Shown here piece after piece: positions 22,337-36,926 of a DNA stretch of 64,000 nt. The notes beneath the pieces are model-generated. The model had not been told where the DNA came from, ran no database searches, and saw only the letters and a list, made by a program, of their open reading frames with translations. The stretch's first letter is position 1. Each line of letters opens with the position of its first letter. Origin of the DNA: Rhizoctonia solani (lineage: Eukaryota; Basidiomycota; Agaricomycetes; Cantharellales; Ceratobasidiaceae); assembly GCF_016906535.1 (NCBI RefSeq), contig NC_057380.1, positions 186,001 through 250,000 of the forward strand. The letters are read 5' to 3'. Both the position numbers and the translations under genes were made by a program.

Positions 22337-24679
22337 ATGTCTGTCGTGTTCTGGACTCGAATCTTACTTGCCCTTGGAGGCACCCTCGCCGCGGCTCAAG
22401 CCACACTCGATCCCCCAGTCATCGAGGGAAAAGGTGTGCAATACATAGGCGGTCGTAATGCTACTGGAAACACGGATTATTTCTTGAGTGTTCCGTTTGC
22501 TCAACCTCCCGTCGGTTCTTTGCGGTTCAAGCCGCCTGTGGCTTGGGCCCCGGAAGACTCGAATCCGATCGTCAATGCCACAACCTATGGTCCTAGCTGC
22601 GCACAAGGACTTGCCGGGTATGCGGACTATGTCTCAGAGGATTGCCTGACATTGCATATCTGTAAGTCTCCTTTGCCCTATGTACAAATGTGATTCTAAT
22701 TGATTAATCTAGGGAAACCGAGCAATATCACCGAAAAACTGCCAGTAATGGTTTGGATATGTGAGTTTTGTTTTGGTTGAGAAAGTCGAACAAATCACTA
22801 AAAGTTACACTGTCTCGCAGATGGAGGTGGATTTTACTTTGGTTCGGCCCAAGGTTATGAAGGATGGTATATCGTGCAGCCTTCAATCGCTGTTGTAAGT
22901 TTGTGCCGTGAAATTTTTGATTATTGATGGCATACTTATCCATTTTAGGGAAAACCGGTAATCTACGTCGCGCTGAACTACCGCACTGGCATATTTGGTT
23001 GTGCGTGCATACTATACCCCAAACGCACGATCTAGTAACAAATAGTTTTCACTTAGTCCCTCCTGGGAGCAAATCTGCCGAGGCCGGTGCGTTGAACCTT
23101 GGCCTCAAAGACCAGCGACTTGCTCTGGAATGGGTTCAAGAAAACATTGAATACTTTGGTGGTGACAAAACTAAAGTAAGTCGCGTACTCGAGTCTCATG
23201 AAGGTTTTCACATCGACATCCCATAGGTGACATTGTTTGGAGAATCTGCTGGCGCAGTCAGCACAGCCTATCAATCACTTTACAAAGGCGGAGACATTGG
23301 TGGTGTTTTCCGAGGAATGATCATGCAGTCCGGTTCCCCCTCCACGTAAGCCCAAGGAACTTTTAGTGCGTGGTCTGCTTTTGACAGCTCATCAATTATA
23401 GCGTCAACGTCCCCCCCGCTAATGATCCAGTTCAAGAGCAAGCTTATCAATTCGTAGTCAACGCAACAGGGTGTGCGAGTTCGGCGAACACCTTTGAATG
23501 TTTACGCGGTGCTCCTTCCGATGTGCTCCAACAAGCAAACCAGGACGTGATCCAAGTATGTACCTAAAATTACTTCCCAAGCCTGACATGCTTCTTAATG
23601 AGCTACACATCTCCAAGGTCCCTGCCGAGTGGAAAGGCCCTGATCAAGGTCCTGTGGTACTTGGGCCCGTTCTGGCACCGGGTGATGACTTTTTACCTGA
23701 ATTACCGTCGGTTAGCCTTCACGCTGGGCGCTACGCCAAGATTCCGTTCATCAATGGAGGTACGGTGCATTGTCAAATGTTCCGACCCGATTTACTGAGG
23801 AACAATAATAGTTGTCAAGGATGAGGGTACTGTGTTTATCAACCAGACAACCCCCCAAACCGACAAGGACGTGGCTGACTGGCTCTTGTACCAAGCCCCG
23901 GGCCTCTATTTCGGTGTCAACAATGAAACCGCAGTGCAGGAATTACTCCAATTTTATCCTGCAGATCCTGCCGCTGGCTCGCCATATGGAACCGGTAGCG
24001 AGACCTTTGGGGTGGCTGCACAATATAAGCGCTTGGCCAGTTTGGTCGGCGATATTATTTTCCAGGTAAATGTAGAAGATACCATGAACATATGTAAGCT
24101 AACATAATTTGAATAGGCGAGTCGTCGCGACCACGTTCGGTCTGCTACCAAGGATGGCGTTAAAGTCTGGTATGAATTCAACTTTCTTTGTAAAATCGAC
24201 CATATCTCACTGGAGTATTGCTCAGGTCTTATTTCTTAAATCAATCGATCAACGCACTCGACCCTTCGCTTGACTCTTGGGGAGTACAACACACTGCCGA
24301 GAACGTCTTTGTATTTTATGCGGTAAACGAGTTTACTGGCGGTGCTGCCATTCCCGAGTCGTATTACCGGACCCAGAATGCGACCTTCAACTACTGGTAC
24401 GTTGTTATGCTCTCCAATTACAATGTTACCAACAGTTGCAACTTCCCCTTTAGGATCAATTTCGCTTATAACCTCGACCCTAATGAGCCAGCGCACTGTG
24501 AGTTTCTAGAAACCAGCCAGCTCTACCTTTGTTAACAATTGGTATCAGACCCGTACTGGCCGAAATACGGAAATAATGCGACCCTACTCAGTCTTGGTGA
24601 GAATATTAGCCCGATTCCAGACACTTTCCGTGCCGAAGGAATCGAGTATATTATCAACACACCGAGCCTTTACAATTAG
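22337..24679 (+). CDS. Secreted type-B carboxylesterase/lipase, copy 2, intact
   Basis: An alpha/beta-hydrolase of the type-B carboxylesterase/lipase family, which cleaves ester bonds and is probably secreted. Thirteen exons join in phase: 22337-22661, 22713-22760, 22821-22894, 22949-23000, 23057-23175, 23227-23345, 23402-23555, 23618-23759, 23812-24065, 24117-24169, 24226-24396, 24454-24497, 24549-24679. The product is 561 aa, close to Candida rugosa lipase length. It has a signal peptide ([20 protein letters not shown]) and the YGGGFYFG oxyanion region. The triad is Ser213 in GESAG, Glu349 in KDEGT and His469 in GVQHT. ATG 22337 is chosen because it starts the signal peptide after a TATA box. 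The natural substrate is unknown. It is a tandem paralogue of 15.7 kb (dead) and 26.5 kb (intact). Confidence 0.93.
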
Positions 24680-26482
24680 GATATAACTTAGGGCGATCCT
24701 CCATGCTGGAGTTGATACACTCGTGTTTTTATTCCTCAATATTTTGCCGTTTGTCGCTTTACTGTTGCATTAACAAGATAATATTACGATGCTATGGACT
24801 CTGTTATGCTATGAAGGATCCTCAGACTTTTAAGATACCATTGAAAAAAGAGTACGAAGAGTACCAAGTTCGATTATGCAAAATGTTAAGTAAATAGATT
24901 AATTTTGGGTTGCAATTGTATGCGTCAGACCTCTCCGCGTTGGCATATTAATCTACGGTACAACGTATTTCCCTAGTCATACATTCAGTCCCGGGCCACA
25001 CCATACGATCGACAACGAAATATACCACGCATACAGCCAAAATTAATGACACTACTCAGGCTTAAAGCCACCCAAACGCTCGGTCCGATGCGGGTATCTT
25101 CAGCCTGCCCTGAGGTCAAGAATTTATTCCGATGCAAGCTGTAAAAACACCTTATAAGGTGTATTTTCGAAGGCTGTGGTGAATTTCCTGAGTCGTCCGC
25201 GTTGAGTTATAAGCTCCCTTTGTCACTCTTTTTCATCGCAATTCTAGCGAACCACACCGTGTGAAGAAGTAGTGTTACCACCGGCGGTACGTAACTGAGC
25301 TAATTTCAATGAATGATAATTTGTGTACGGCATTGATTCCACTGGTCACATCATGATTCGGAATGCCAAGGTGATCGTTGGCGGGTACTACATTGAAATC
25401 CAACTCCACAGCCTATGATATTCTGCCGTTTGATGGACCCTAAATAGTAGGCTCGAATTCCCCATATTCACCTACATCAGTGGATGAGTGCACCCAGTCG
25501 TTATATCTGTGTACGCTTCGAAAGGCGTACATCATATTCGTAAGGTGGATCAATGAAACGGAACAAAGAAGCTCGCCAGGTGATATGCCAATTGATTGGC
25601 GGAAATCTCACGGATCGTCTTCTTGTGCTCTTGGCCTGTTAGTCATCTTGCAATTCATCTCATTATGTTCCCGAAGCTGCTGAGCCCGATTTAAATACAT
25701 CCAACTGCAACATCTTACCTTTAGCTTCATCGTGTAAATTCAAGCTACTTGGAATTCTGTTTACTACTTGGGAATGACGTAGTGGCGGGCTGTTAAATCC
25801 CATACCCTATCTTTAGAAGAAGACGAGTCGATTCGGAGGACAACTAGCCGATATCCCACCAAGCCTGCTGCGGCTTGCGAGTGCTTGGGAGTATACAAGG
25901 TTTTCCTCTTTGGTGTTCTATACCATCCCCTTGATTGAGACAGATGAGTCACGTGACTACGCCGACATCGCAAATGGCCGCAAGCGCCGGGTGGCGAAAT
26001 GTACCGGGTGGACGGCCCTGCCCCAGCGCCCCTAAGCAGCGGTATGGCAAAGTACCAGCAAATTCTCCTGCGTCCTATTATTCCAGCTGTCGGTTGGACC
26101 ATTGTGCTTCAAACTACCCCAGCCAACGACTGATTCCCCCCGAGATTACCGGTAATCAGATAATCAGTCGATGTTGTGATATACATTTACCCGCTTTGGC
26201 GAATGCTGTTCAGCACCAGTAATGGTGATGCTTGGCGTCGCGGCATCAGAATGATGCTTATACCACCGTATTTTCTTGCGCCATTTATTCGCAACGCCTC
26301 TGCTTCGATAGCGTTACCCCATTGTGACATTCGACCATATTCGTCTTCGTTTGCTCTTCATTCTATCGCTTCGCTTTCGTCATTCTGATGGCTTTGGGCA
26401 TACGTGCCGCGAAAGTTCTTATTGTCGCCTGCCTATGATAAAATGGGTCGCGTCGGGGCCTGTTCCTAGCTCGTGTTCCATA
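24680..26482. other. Intergenic region
   Basis: No gene that I can support. A TCACGTGA palindrome is present near 25950. Confidence 0.4.
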
Positions 26483-28854
<2,372 letters not shown>

Positions 28855-29701
28855 GCTTTCTCAATATGTGTATGACAAACAACATAGCGACCCTTTGAAA
28901 TAATGGATAGAACTAATTAAATCAGTGGATTTCTGAGAAATCGTGGATAAATGCGCATATACTCAGGCTAGAGGCTTAAGAAGAGCAGCTAATTATGGTA
29001 GTGGTTAGCTACAGAGTATACAAAAATGCTCAGATCAAGAGTGAACTTTTATATTTTGCGCGCAAGGAGTCTCGTCGATAGATTTCGATCAACGTCAATA
29101 ATCAACCTTGATGCTATTGTACAACCCCCAGCTACTGATATATACTACTAATAATCCATCCAGATGAATTATTTTCCTTCAAGGGGTGTGCTCGACCCTC
29201 TGAACCTTGTTACCCATGGGAGGGGTCTTCATCACAGAGGAAGGGCTGACGTATTGTCGAAAGTGACCAGAGCTACAGTTCTGAAGTAGGTGGTGATATC
29301 AGGCAAGATTTGAGATCCACTAAGTGAATGGGGTTAGAGGGTTCAATAAGAGTCCATACTGAACGATGTTCCAGAGCTATATCTGGCGTGGGAAGGGCTG
29401 TAGAGTGCTAACCTGTCAGCAGCACAGTTCATGGAGACCAACCATAGAGCGATCAAGGGTATATCAAGGGGGTCTGGGTATATTATAAAAAGCCTTGAAA
29501 GACCAACATTGGGCATTTTAGATAAGTTTGATTCGAGTCTTTTTAGGTGTGCTGTGGGAGTGGACATGGACGAGAACTCCATACAAGTAGAGGCCCTCAA
29601 ACCCCGTAAATCGTGCTAAAGAGCCCAGTACATCAAACGTGGTTTTAAAAAGTCAATACAGAGGTTGTTTGGCTCTGGCCATCCCCTTCCCACTCAAATG
29701 G
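28855..29701. other. Intergenic region
   Basis: Nothing supportable apart from short unmatched frames on both strands. Confidence 0.4.
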
Positions 29702-30481
29702 TCACAAGTTACTCTCAAAAGGCTCGGTTCGCTTCCGATTCTTGGTATCCTCCAAAACAACCATCAATTGAGAGCTCACTTCCCATGTTCCAACCTGTCT
29801 CTGTATGTGCCATCCTACGAGTCGCCAAGGACCAAAATCTGGTACTTGAGACTGGATGAACCTCTCGACCGCAGCCACTTCGCGCAGTGCATTAAATCCA
29901 GTACGAGATTCAGGCCGTTCTATTGATAAAAGAGGTTCCTTCTGTAGTACGTCCTCTGTCACCCATGTTCGCCATGCTCTGCCAATCATGGCCGTTGACA
30001 TTTGCGTTTCTATGCAGAGTTTGGATGGATAAGGAAGGGCCAGTGTAATGACGTAATATAGTTACACACCAATGTCTTCGATTTCTGCATGCTTATACTG
30101 GGTGCCAACAATCAAGTAGCGGCTAGGGAGAGACGACACCCTAGACTGAGACTTTGTGAACTCGTCACATTGATCCACTAGCCCATCGAGTTGATAGAAC
30201 ATGGCGTCGATGCGCAAGTTGGCCAAGACAGTTGATGGTGTCATGAATGCAGGAACAAAACTGTCGATTAGAGGAAGTACTGTATATCCGCATAGATAGT
30301 TAACAACTATCTGGAATAGGTCCGGGTCGCGAGAAAGCTTTAAAGTGCGAGATTGTGCCTCCGAAAAGTCTCCCAAGAAGCAAGACGTGAAAAAATTAGG
30401 CGAATCGAACACTATTTGTGATTTGTTTAGTAGAAAGCGCCTTCCTCTTACTATAACTGTATACTCGTGATCGTAGTCCAT
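29702..30481 (-). CDS. BTB/POZ domain protein, family member 1
   Basis: Two exons, 30481-30070 and 30009-29702, joined in phase 1 by a 60-nt intron (GTGTGT..TAG), give 239 aa. Exon 1 is a BTB/POZ-like domain of the KCTD/T1 type: a strand pair YTVIVRGRRF, LNKSQIVFDSPNFF, then CFLGDF, RDPDLFQIVVNYLCGY and NLRIDAMFYQLDGLVDQC. Such domains mediate oligomerisation and often recruit cullin-3 ligases. Exon 2 is a family-specific tail ending in strands (WRLVGWHIQ, LMVVL). Start ATG 30481 follows an in-frame non-ATG extension. It is one of five similar minus-strand genes between 29.7 and 42.4 kb with the same intron position. Confidence 0.85.
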
Positions 30482-31336
30482 TTCATGCAACAAGTGGATG
30501 TGGTGTGAGGCAGGACTTCATTGCTGATTCCGGTGGCTGAATTTGGTAGAATTCTACTTAAATAGCTGGTTACATAATCAAAGAGCTATTAATGAGGTAC
30601 TTGTGTTCGTATTAATCAACACTTCAATAGAGTTCAATTAACTGCTTCGGGTTTCGAATTTACACTGTCCCCTAGCATTAACGTACCACGCTGAAAGCCC
30701 AACATTATCACTGATTACAGGCACTGTCCGTGTATACGTAGTATCGGTGCATGATTTAATCTTGTAAGAAAGACTTATAAGAGCACGAGTTGACGTCTGA
30801 TGATTTTTTATTTGAAATCGGGGAAATGATCTGTATAAGTAAAGATAAAGGAGTCAAAATAAGACATGGAATTCGGTGAGTGGGTTACCTGACGTTTGAG
30901 CGACACACGGCGCGATACCACAACCAGGACCACAAACACTCTAAACCACCTGAAAAAAGTACCAACAGCATCAATTTAACTGGCTATAATAATGCTATAT
31001 TTTCTGAGAGTGGCTTGGCATCAGAATGAGAGTCGCCTGCTGGCACGGCAAACTCGGGGATACTAGACGATACTGATACCCGCTCGAAGAATACTGTCGC
31101 CTGGCGCTAATAAATGAGCGAAGCACCCGATCTCATGCGCTTTTCTGTTTACCCTCTTTTATTCTGTAAACGACTACATGGAATTGGCCGTAAATTACGA
31201 ATGGAAATCATTGCGACCAGCATGTCTGTCGTCCGGGCTCACTCTGACATGTGGTGTCCGAGGTTCTTGCTGTCGCGTATGGCGCCAAGTGTGTATTTAA
31301 CTAAATTGACATGGCTATATCGGACAGTATTTCGAG
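30482..31336. other. Intergenic region
   Basis: The part around 31020-31100 resembles the region at 52665-52745 upstream of the second M35 copy (CATCAGAA..GTC.CCTG, GATACTGATAC, then ..GCTCGAAGAA against ..GCCCGGCGAA). The M35 duplication therefore included upstream sequence. No gene is seen. Confidence 0.5.
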
Positions 31337-31343
31337 TATATAA
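31337..31343 (+). promoter_or_regulatory. TATA box of M35 protease copy 1
   Basis: TATATAA lies 44 bases before ATG 31387. Confidence 0.6.
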
Positions 31344-31386
31344 TGCCTATTAGAATGCGCTATGACATCCATCGAATAGCTCCAAA

Positions 31387-33014
31387 ATGATCTCCACTGC
31401 ATCCTTTGGACTGGCTCTTGTCTCACTCTGGGGTGCTGGCATTGTCTCTGCGGCACCGAGTCTCACTCTGAGCACCTTTGGTACGTTACAAACACATTTT
31501 TGGGCATCCATTTTGACCATCCTCCACCACCTCCTAGGCCCAACGTCCGTTTCCGACGTCTCGGCGCTTAAAATCACCACATCCATCAAGAACACGGGAA
31601 CTGAGACACTTCGCTTGCTCAACGACCCCAACTCTGCACTTTCCACTTGGGAGACCGATAGCTTCCATGTTACTCGCGCCGAGTCCAGTCTGGTTGCCAG
31701 CCCTGCACTGAACTTTACTGGTCTTCGGGTGCGTGATATATGTACGGCTATTTGGTATTAGGTAGCTGAATATGATGGGAGACAGGTCAAGTATAGTCCG
31801 CAAGCAGCCGCAAAGCTCAACAAACCCGAGCTATTTACTGTCATCGCCCCAGGAGCGACAGTTAATATTACACACAGTCGTATGTCCACTTCTTGCTTTC
31901 ACATATTCCGTGCCTAATTAGTCAAATCGCAGTGGCATCAACGTACGACTTTTCCGGGAAGGGTGGTGGAGCTGGCAAGTACAAGCTCAAATCCTCTCAA
32001 CGAGCCCGAACCTTCCTCTCCATTGGCGCGGATGGCACCATCACACCGCTCGAGGCAACTGAAGATAAAATTGCCGAAGTCGCAGTCTCTGGTCGTCTTT
32101 CTGGGCCCAAGCTTCAGCCAAGCGCAAAAGGTGCTGCTCAAGCGAGTGGTTCTTTCCAGCAGGCGTCCGGAATTTCGAAGCGTGCGCTCGTGAGAGGGTG
32201 CAATAATGATCAGATCAACCAGATTTTGACCGCTGCTGATCGGGCAAATAACATGGCCCATGGGGCCCACGGGTGAGTCTGCAAGTTGAGATTTATGAAA
32301 CCTGTGCTCATTGTCTCTTTGAAGCTTCTTACGCGATGGTCCCTGGGCTACGAGGCGTTGGCAAGAGGTAAGATATAACTAAATAAATACGAACCATTTC
32401 TCATCGTATCTGCCCAGTGGTTCGGAGGTTGGGATCAGAACAGATACAACTTGGTCTGGGGGCACTACGATGTAAGTTTCTCTCATAGAATCCACTGATA
32501 CTAAATTAATTCACGGCCACTGGATAGAAAATTCGCTTCAACCCTCCCGACTTTCTTTATGACTGCACTTGCACTGATGAGGTATATTATCTTCCGTTCT
32601 TCTCACTGCGTGATTCTAAAACCGCAACAGGGAATCTACGCATATGTTGTTATTCCCGGACATTTTAAGGAAGTTTACCTCTGTAAGGATATCTTAGTAT
32701 ATTCACCCCTAAATGCTAATGGCCTTAATCCGCAATGCAGGCGGCGCATTCTGGCGTGCACCGATGGAAGGCACCGACTCGAAAGCAGGAACAATTATCC
32801 ATGAGGCATCCCACTTCCCAGAGTACGCCGGTACTTCTGACCACGCATACGGTCAAGGAGCATGCCGCGACCTTGCGAGGAATGATCCGAACCGGGCAGC
32901 TATGAACGCAGAGTACGTCGACCATTTGTTAATATGACTAGGCGTTAGCTGACTGGTTGTCCTTTTAGTTCGCACGAATACTTTGCTGAGAATCAGCCAT
33001 GGTTGGGCCAGTAG
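31387..33014 (+). CDS. Secreted M35 deuterolysin-type metalloendopeptidase (peptidyl-Lys type), copy 1
   Basis: A zinc endopeptidase (aspzincin) that would be secreted to cut proteins, by family analogy on the N-side of lysine. Ten exons: 31387-31480, 31538-31728, 31786-31879, 31933-32272, 32325-32367, 32418-32471, 32528-32581, 32631-32682, 32741-32912, 32969-33014. The product is 379 aa with a signal peptide (MISTASFGLALVSLWGAGIVSA), a long beta-rich propeptide and a kexin-like KR (GISKRALVRG) before the mature domain. Zinc ligands are His328 and His332 in HEASH, with Asp341 in GTSDHAYGQ; the C-terminus reads SHEYFAENQPW, typical of GfMEP-like Lys-N enzymes. All joins keep phase. Copy 2 is at 53.0 kb. 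Confidence 0.93.
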
Positions 33015-33691
33015 AAAGCTGATATGAATATTGTAACTAGGACAAAAAGCATGGAAACGGTACCAATTGATGCATTTGCTTATAATATTGGGGCCTCGTG
33101 TGGGTAATCGAGCCAGCGGCAAGAAAGCGTGAATTTTGAGGATTCAATGAGGCCGTGTGTGTTGGATTGTATTCGACTGTGGGCGATTAGTCGGTGAAAG
33201 TTTATAATGGGTCTGACCCCAATTTCACTCAACACCAAAGCATCCTGATGCAAGCTTTGGCTTATCAAAAGCATCGAGGCTCTTTTAGGAAACCTTAGCA
33301 AAATACACGCGAACGCACTCATGCAAAGGCCTAACTCTTAATATCAGGGCGTATGGTGTATCTTACAAGAGACAGAAAACCGAACAGAACTGTTTATCGA
33401 AATTTCATACATATAAAATATCTTATGTAGCCTTACCGACATCGAACGTGTAGCTGCATGCTCATCGTGTAAATGTAAACCCGGAGATCAATCACCGCTC
33501 AGAGAATTGCCAATTCAGATCCGCCTACTGCATCTAGAACACACAAAGCGCATAGGATCACCGGTATATCCAAGTCCCGGTGTACTAAACACACAGATCA
33601 GCCGATCAGATGGCTTGCTGTGCATAAGTTTCCCGACAAAGTCAACCACACTTCTCGCTCCCATCCCCCCTTCTCACTTATAATTAGTCAT
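33015..33691. other. Intergenic region
   Basis: Nothing that I can support. Confidence 0.4.
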
Positions 33692-34419
33692 ATGGCCGAC
33701 GAAAATGACCGCCAACTCCAGGAGCTGCTGGACCATATGGTCAAATTAGCTAAGAGCCATGTTCAATTTTTCAACGAACGCATTCGGTGAGCATATAACT
33801 ACCCATCAGTTGCAACTCTCTGAGCTAACACCACACGGGGCTCGCTAGGAACAATAAAAATGACCAACATCTGATCCCGATCGATCGGATCCTAGGGACT
33901 TTCGACTACGTATCTTGCGAGGTCAACAAAAGCGATATGATCAATGATATAGTTAAAAATGCCGTTAAACAATTCTCTTCTGAACGGAGTGCAGAGGGAA
34001 TTATCCAAACGACCCATAGTGTCATAACCAAATTCTCGGACCAACCTCCGGGCGTACAGCATACCCACACCCAATACCTTATTTCTGTCGACCCACTTGG
34101 CGGAATTGCTCGCCCCGACGTGTTCTATTTTTTCTACAAATCCACGCCCAATCATTCCGTTCTCGCTTTAGGGATCGTCAAGTCTTCTATTAATCCGGTC
34201 GACGTGGATGACAATGCTCTTCGAGTACTCGTCAATCAATGTTTTGAGACGGAGGATGTACAGTGGAGAAAGGAGGTGTACAAAATGATTTTTGAGGAGT
34301 TTGAAAAGTATAGGGTTGTAAAAAGTGAACGATCCGAGGAAGTTCCGGATAATGAATATGGAAGGGAGGTACATAGAGAAGGGCCTCAGCCGGATACGAA
34401 AGCTGACACAGCTACTTGA
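33692..34419 (+). CDS. Hypothetical protein, 221 aa, two exons
   Basis: Exons 33692-33786 and 33849-34419 join in phase 2 across a 62-nt intron (GTGAGC..GCTAG). The product starts MADENDRQLQELLDHMVKLA, lacks a signal peptide or membrane segment, and has a charged helical C-terminus ending EGPQPDTKADTAT. I recognise no domain. The clean splice join, single ATG and uninterrupted frame support a real gene. It lies between the M35 protease and BTB member 2, pointing towards the latter. Confidence 0.7.
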
Positions 34420-34600
34420 ATATGTATTAATTGGAGAATGATCTAATGTATCTAACGAAATTCATGTATGTTGCTGGTTTCCAATGTTCATGGATATTAG
34501 ATTGATCTACATAAGTACATCGGGTCTGCTCAGGGTATTATATTGACTCACTAAAGCCCTATTACAATGTAACGATTACGATTGAGTCCCCAATCAATAA

Positions 34601-35338
34601 TTACACCGCAACTACGACCATAAGCAAGGAACGAATACCATAGTTTATTGGCGATGTATCAATATGCCACCCTACCAGTTGAGGTTCGAAGCCCATCATC
34701 GTTCGAGCATATCGCTCAATCTCACCCACAATCTGAAGCCCAGTAAATCCTCTGAACTCTTGGGGCCTTTTCATCTCATCGAATGGTGATTCCGTTAGTT
34801 TTTCTGCCGTAACCTTTGTACGCCACTGGGAAATAGGAGAGCCCATTGCTATATCCATCTGCTTATCTGTAAAATAATTTCAATCGACCCAGTCTACGAT
34901 TGCTAACCAACCTGACTTACCTATCGGGACTGGGGGATGGTATTTGTATTCACACCCTAAAACTAAATACTCTTTTCGGTTCTCGGTTCCACTCTGGAGA
35001 ATTTCCCCAAGCAGAAACTTATCGCACTCCTTGATAAGGTTGTCAAGTTGATAGAACTCAGCGTCCGCTCTCAGGTTCTCCAAGGCGAGCTCTGGAGACA
35101 TTCGTTTTGGGATGACACGGTCGTTCAAAGGAAGAACCTTGTATCCGCACAAGTAGTCCGATATAATGAGAAACAAGTCAGGGTCTCGAGATAGCTTGAT
35201 ATGCCGGGTCTGGGACTCTTTAAAGTCTCCTAGGAAGCAAGTGGTAAAGTAGTTTGGGCTATCGTATTCGATCTGGGACTTGGTCAATAGAATATCTGTC
35301 CCTCGAACAGTCACTGTGTAGCTAGTGTCGCACTCCAT
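34601..35338 (-). CDS. BTB/POZ domain protein, family member 2
   Basis: Exons 35338-34921 and 34866-34601 join in phase 1 across a 54-nt intron (GTAAGT..ACAG) to give 227 aa. The BTB/T1-like domain shows YTVTVRGTDILLTKSQIEYD, CFLGDF, RDPDLFLIISDYLCGY and NLRADAEFYQLDNLIKEC. The tail matches member 1 in layout (LVGWHIDTSP, LMVVV). Start ATG 35338 is the first in frame. It is part of the five-gene minus-strand array; regulatory partner unknown. Confidence 0.85.
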
Positions 35339-36149
35339 AGGGATTTCATTCGTGAAGGGGTATAAAGTATGTCAAGGGAGATAACACCACTGTGTCCGGG
35401 AGTTATGTAGCTAGCTGTAGGTGGTCGCACCAATCAAAGAGCGTGGGGCTCGCTTACTCATCCGACCTATACTATTTGGAATGGAACGTTTGTCTTTGAT
35501 TGTCAGGCCGGTTCCATCGACCGCCACTCCAAGCCACGGCATCAATTGGTATTCCATCAGACCGCTTACGGTACGGGTGTGAACTAGCTGTCTACAAAGC
35601 ACATTAATTTCGCAAGGAGAACCGACTTTACACGTTTCAGTCTAAATAAATCTCAATAAATAATCGGATAAAAGCCGACTCAACAATCCCAAACCGCTGC
35701 AGTTCATCGAGATCAAGGTGAAAAGTCGTAGACCCTCCTTTTGCGAGTTTGGTTGGGCGTACTAGTTGCAGACTCAAAACATCATCGATTTAGTGATAAT
35801 GTACTTAAGAGTATGTGTATGAAAAGGAGTATCAGAGGCCGCAGAGGGAAATCGGGATAGACCGGCAGAAATGGGAAAATCTTTTAGTGGCAGAGTGAAG
35901 AGGGCGGAACAGAAGCACTCAAGTATCAGTGAGGTGTAAATTGAGGAGCCTGTGATGTGATGAATGCGGAATGGAGTTCAGAACGAGAGTATGATCACAC
36001 GAGCTAAATACGTTTTTGATCACTAAGTACAAAGGCAGATCAATTGTTCACCCTGCAAACGGAGTTCCTACATTTATTTCTATAATCAGTAACTTGAGTC
36101 AATAGCTGCTCATTTCAACTTACACGTTCCTTTGTGAGTATATGGAGCT
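35339..36149. other. Intergenic region
   Basis: No gene that I can support. Confidence 0.4.
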
Positions 36150-36926
36150 CTAATCTTTCGGAGTCACTACACTCGCTAGTACAACCAGAATTTCTGTGGC
36201 CCGATGACTTCCCTGGCCAGCAACATTTTCAATGCGCCATCCTGCAAATTTCCAGCCATTCTGGCGATAATTTCCGGCCATCTTTCTTGTATAACCTTCC
36301 ATCGCAGCAACTATGCGGAAGCCCTGGAAGTCATTGTACGAATTTGGCGATTGTAACTGTTCAATCTGAACAAACACATCTTCTGTCACAATGGTGTACC
36401 AATGATCTTTTTCGGGGCTTAGATACGCTATGTCCCTCACTAATGAGAATAAAATTAGAGGTCCGAGGTATTATGAGGATAGCATGGACGTACCTGAGAT
36501 CCCCTTTGGGGCAGTATCACTCAAAATATTAGTGTTCCAAGCTGTATACCCAAGTAACATGAACGACATTTTGGGAACTCGATGAGATATGCGTGGCTTA
36601 GCAAATGTTTCGCAAGCTTTGACCAATCCGTCAAGCTGATAGAACAAGGCATCGATACGCAAGTTCTCCAATCCCATTTTAGTCGACATGAAGGAAGGAA
36701 GGAGTTTGTCGTTCAAAGGAAGAACCTCATATCCGCAAAGATACTCCACGATGATCCTGAAGAGATCTGGATTCCTGCATAGCTCGAGGCTACGAGATTG
36801 GGCTTCGCGAAAATCGCCAAGAAAGCATGATGAGAAATAATTAGGCGAGTCGAACTCGATTTGTGATTTGGTGAGTACAAACTCTTGACCTCGCATGATA
36901 ACGGTGTATTTTGGCTCGTAGTCCAT
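36150..36926 (-). CDS. BTB/POZ domain protein, family member 3
   Basis: Exons 36926-36494 and 36439-36150 join in phase 1 across a 54-nt intron (GTACGT..TTAG), giving 240 aa. It has the same BTB/T1-like layout: YTVIMRGQEFVLTKSQIEFD, CFLGDF, NPDLFRIIVEYLCGY, NLRIDALFYQLDGLVKAC. The tail contains FAGWRIENVAG and ILVVLASV. ATG 36926 is the first in-frame start. It is closest in sequence to member 1, and no lesions are seen. Confidence 0.85.

Noticed and set aside
25130..25180. Short palindrome ACACCTTATAAGGTGT as operator
   Set aside because: Perfect but isolated and far from any supported gene; chance is sufficient.
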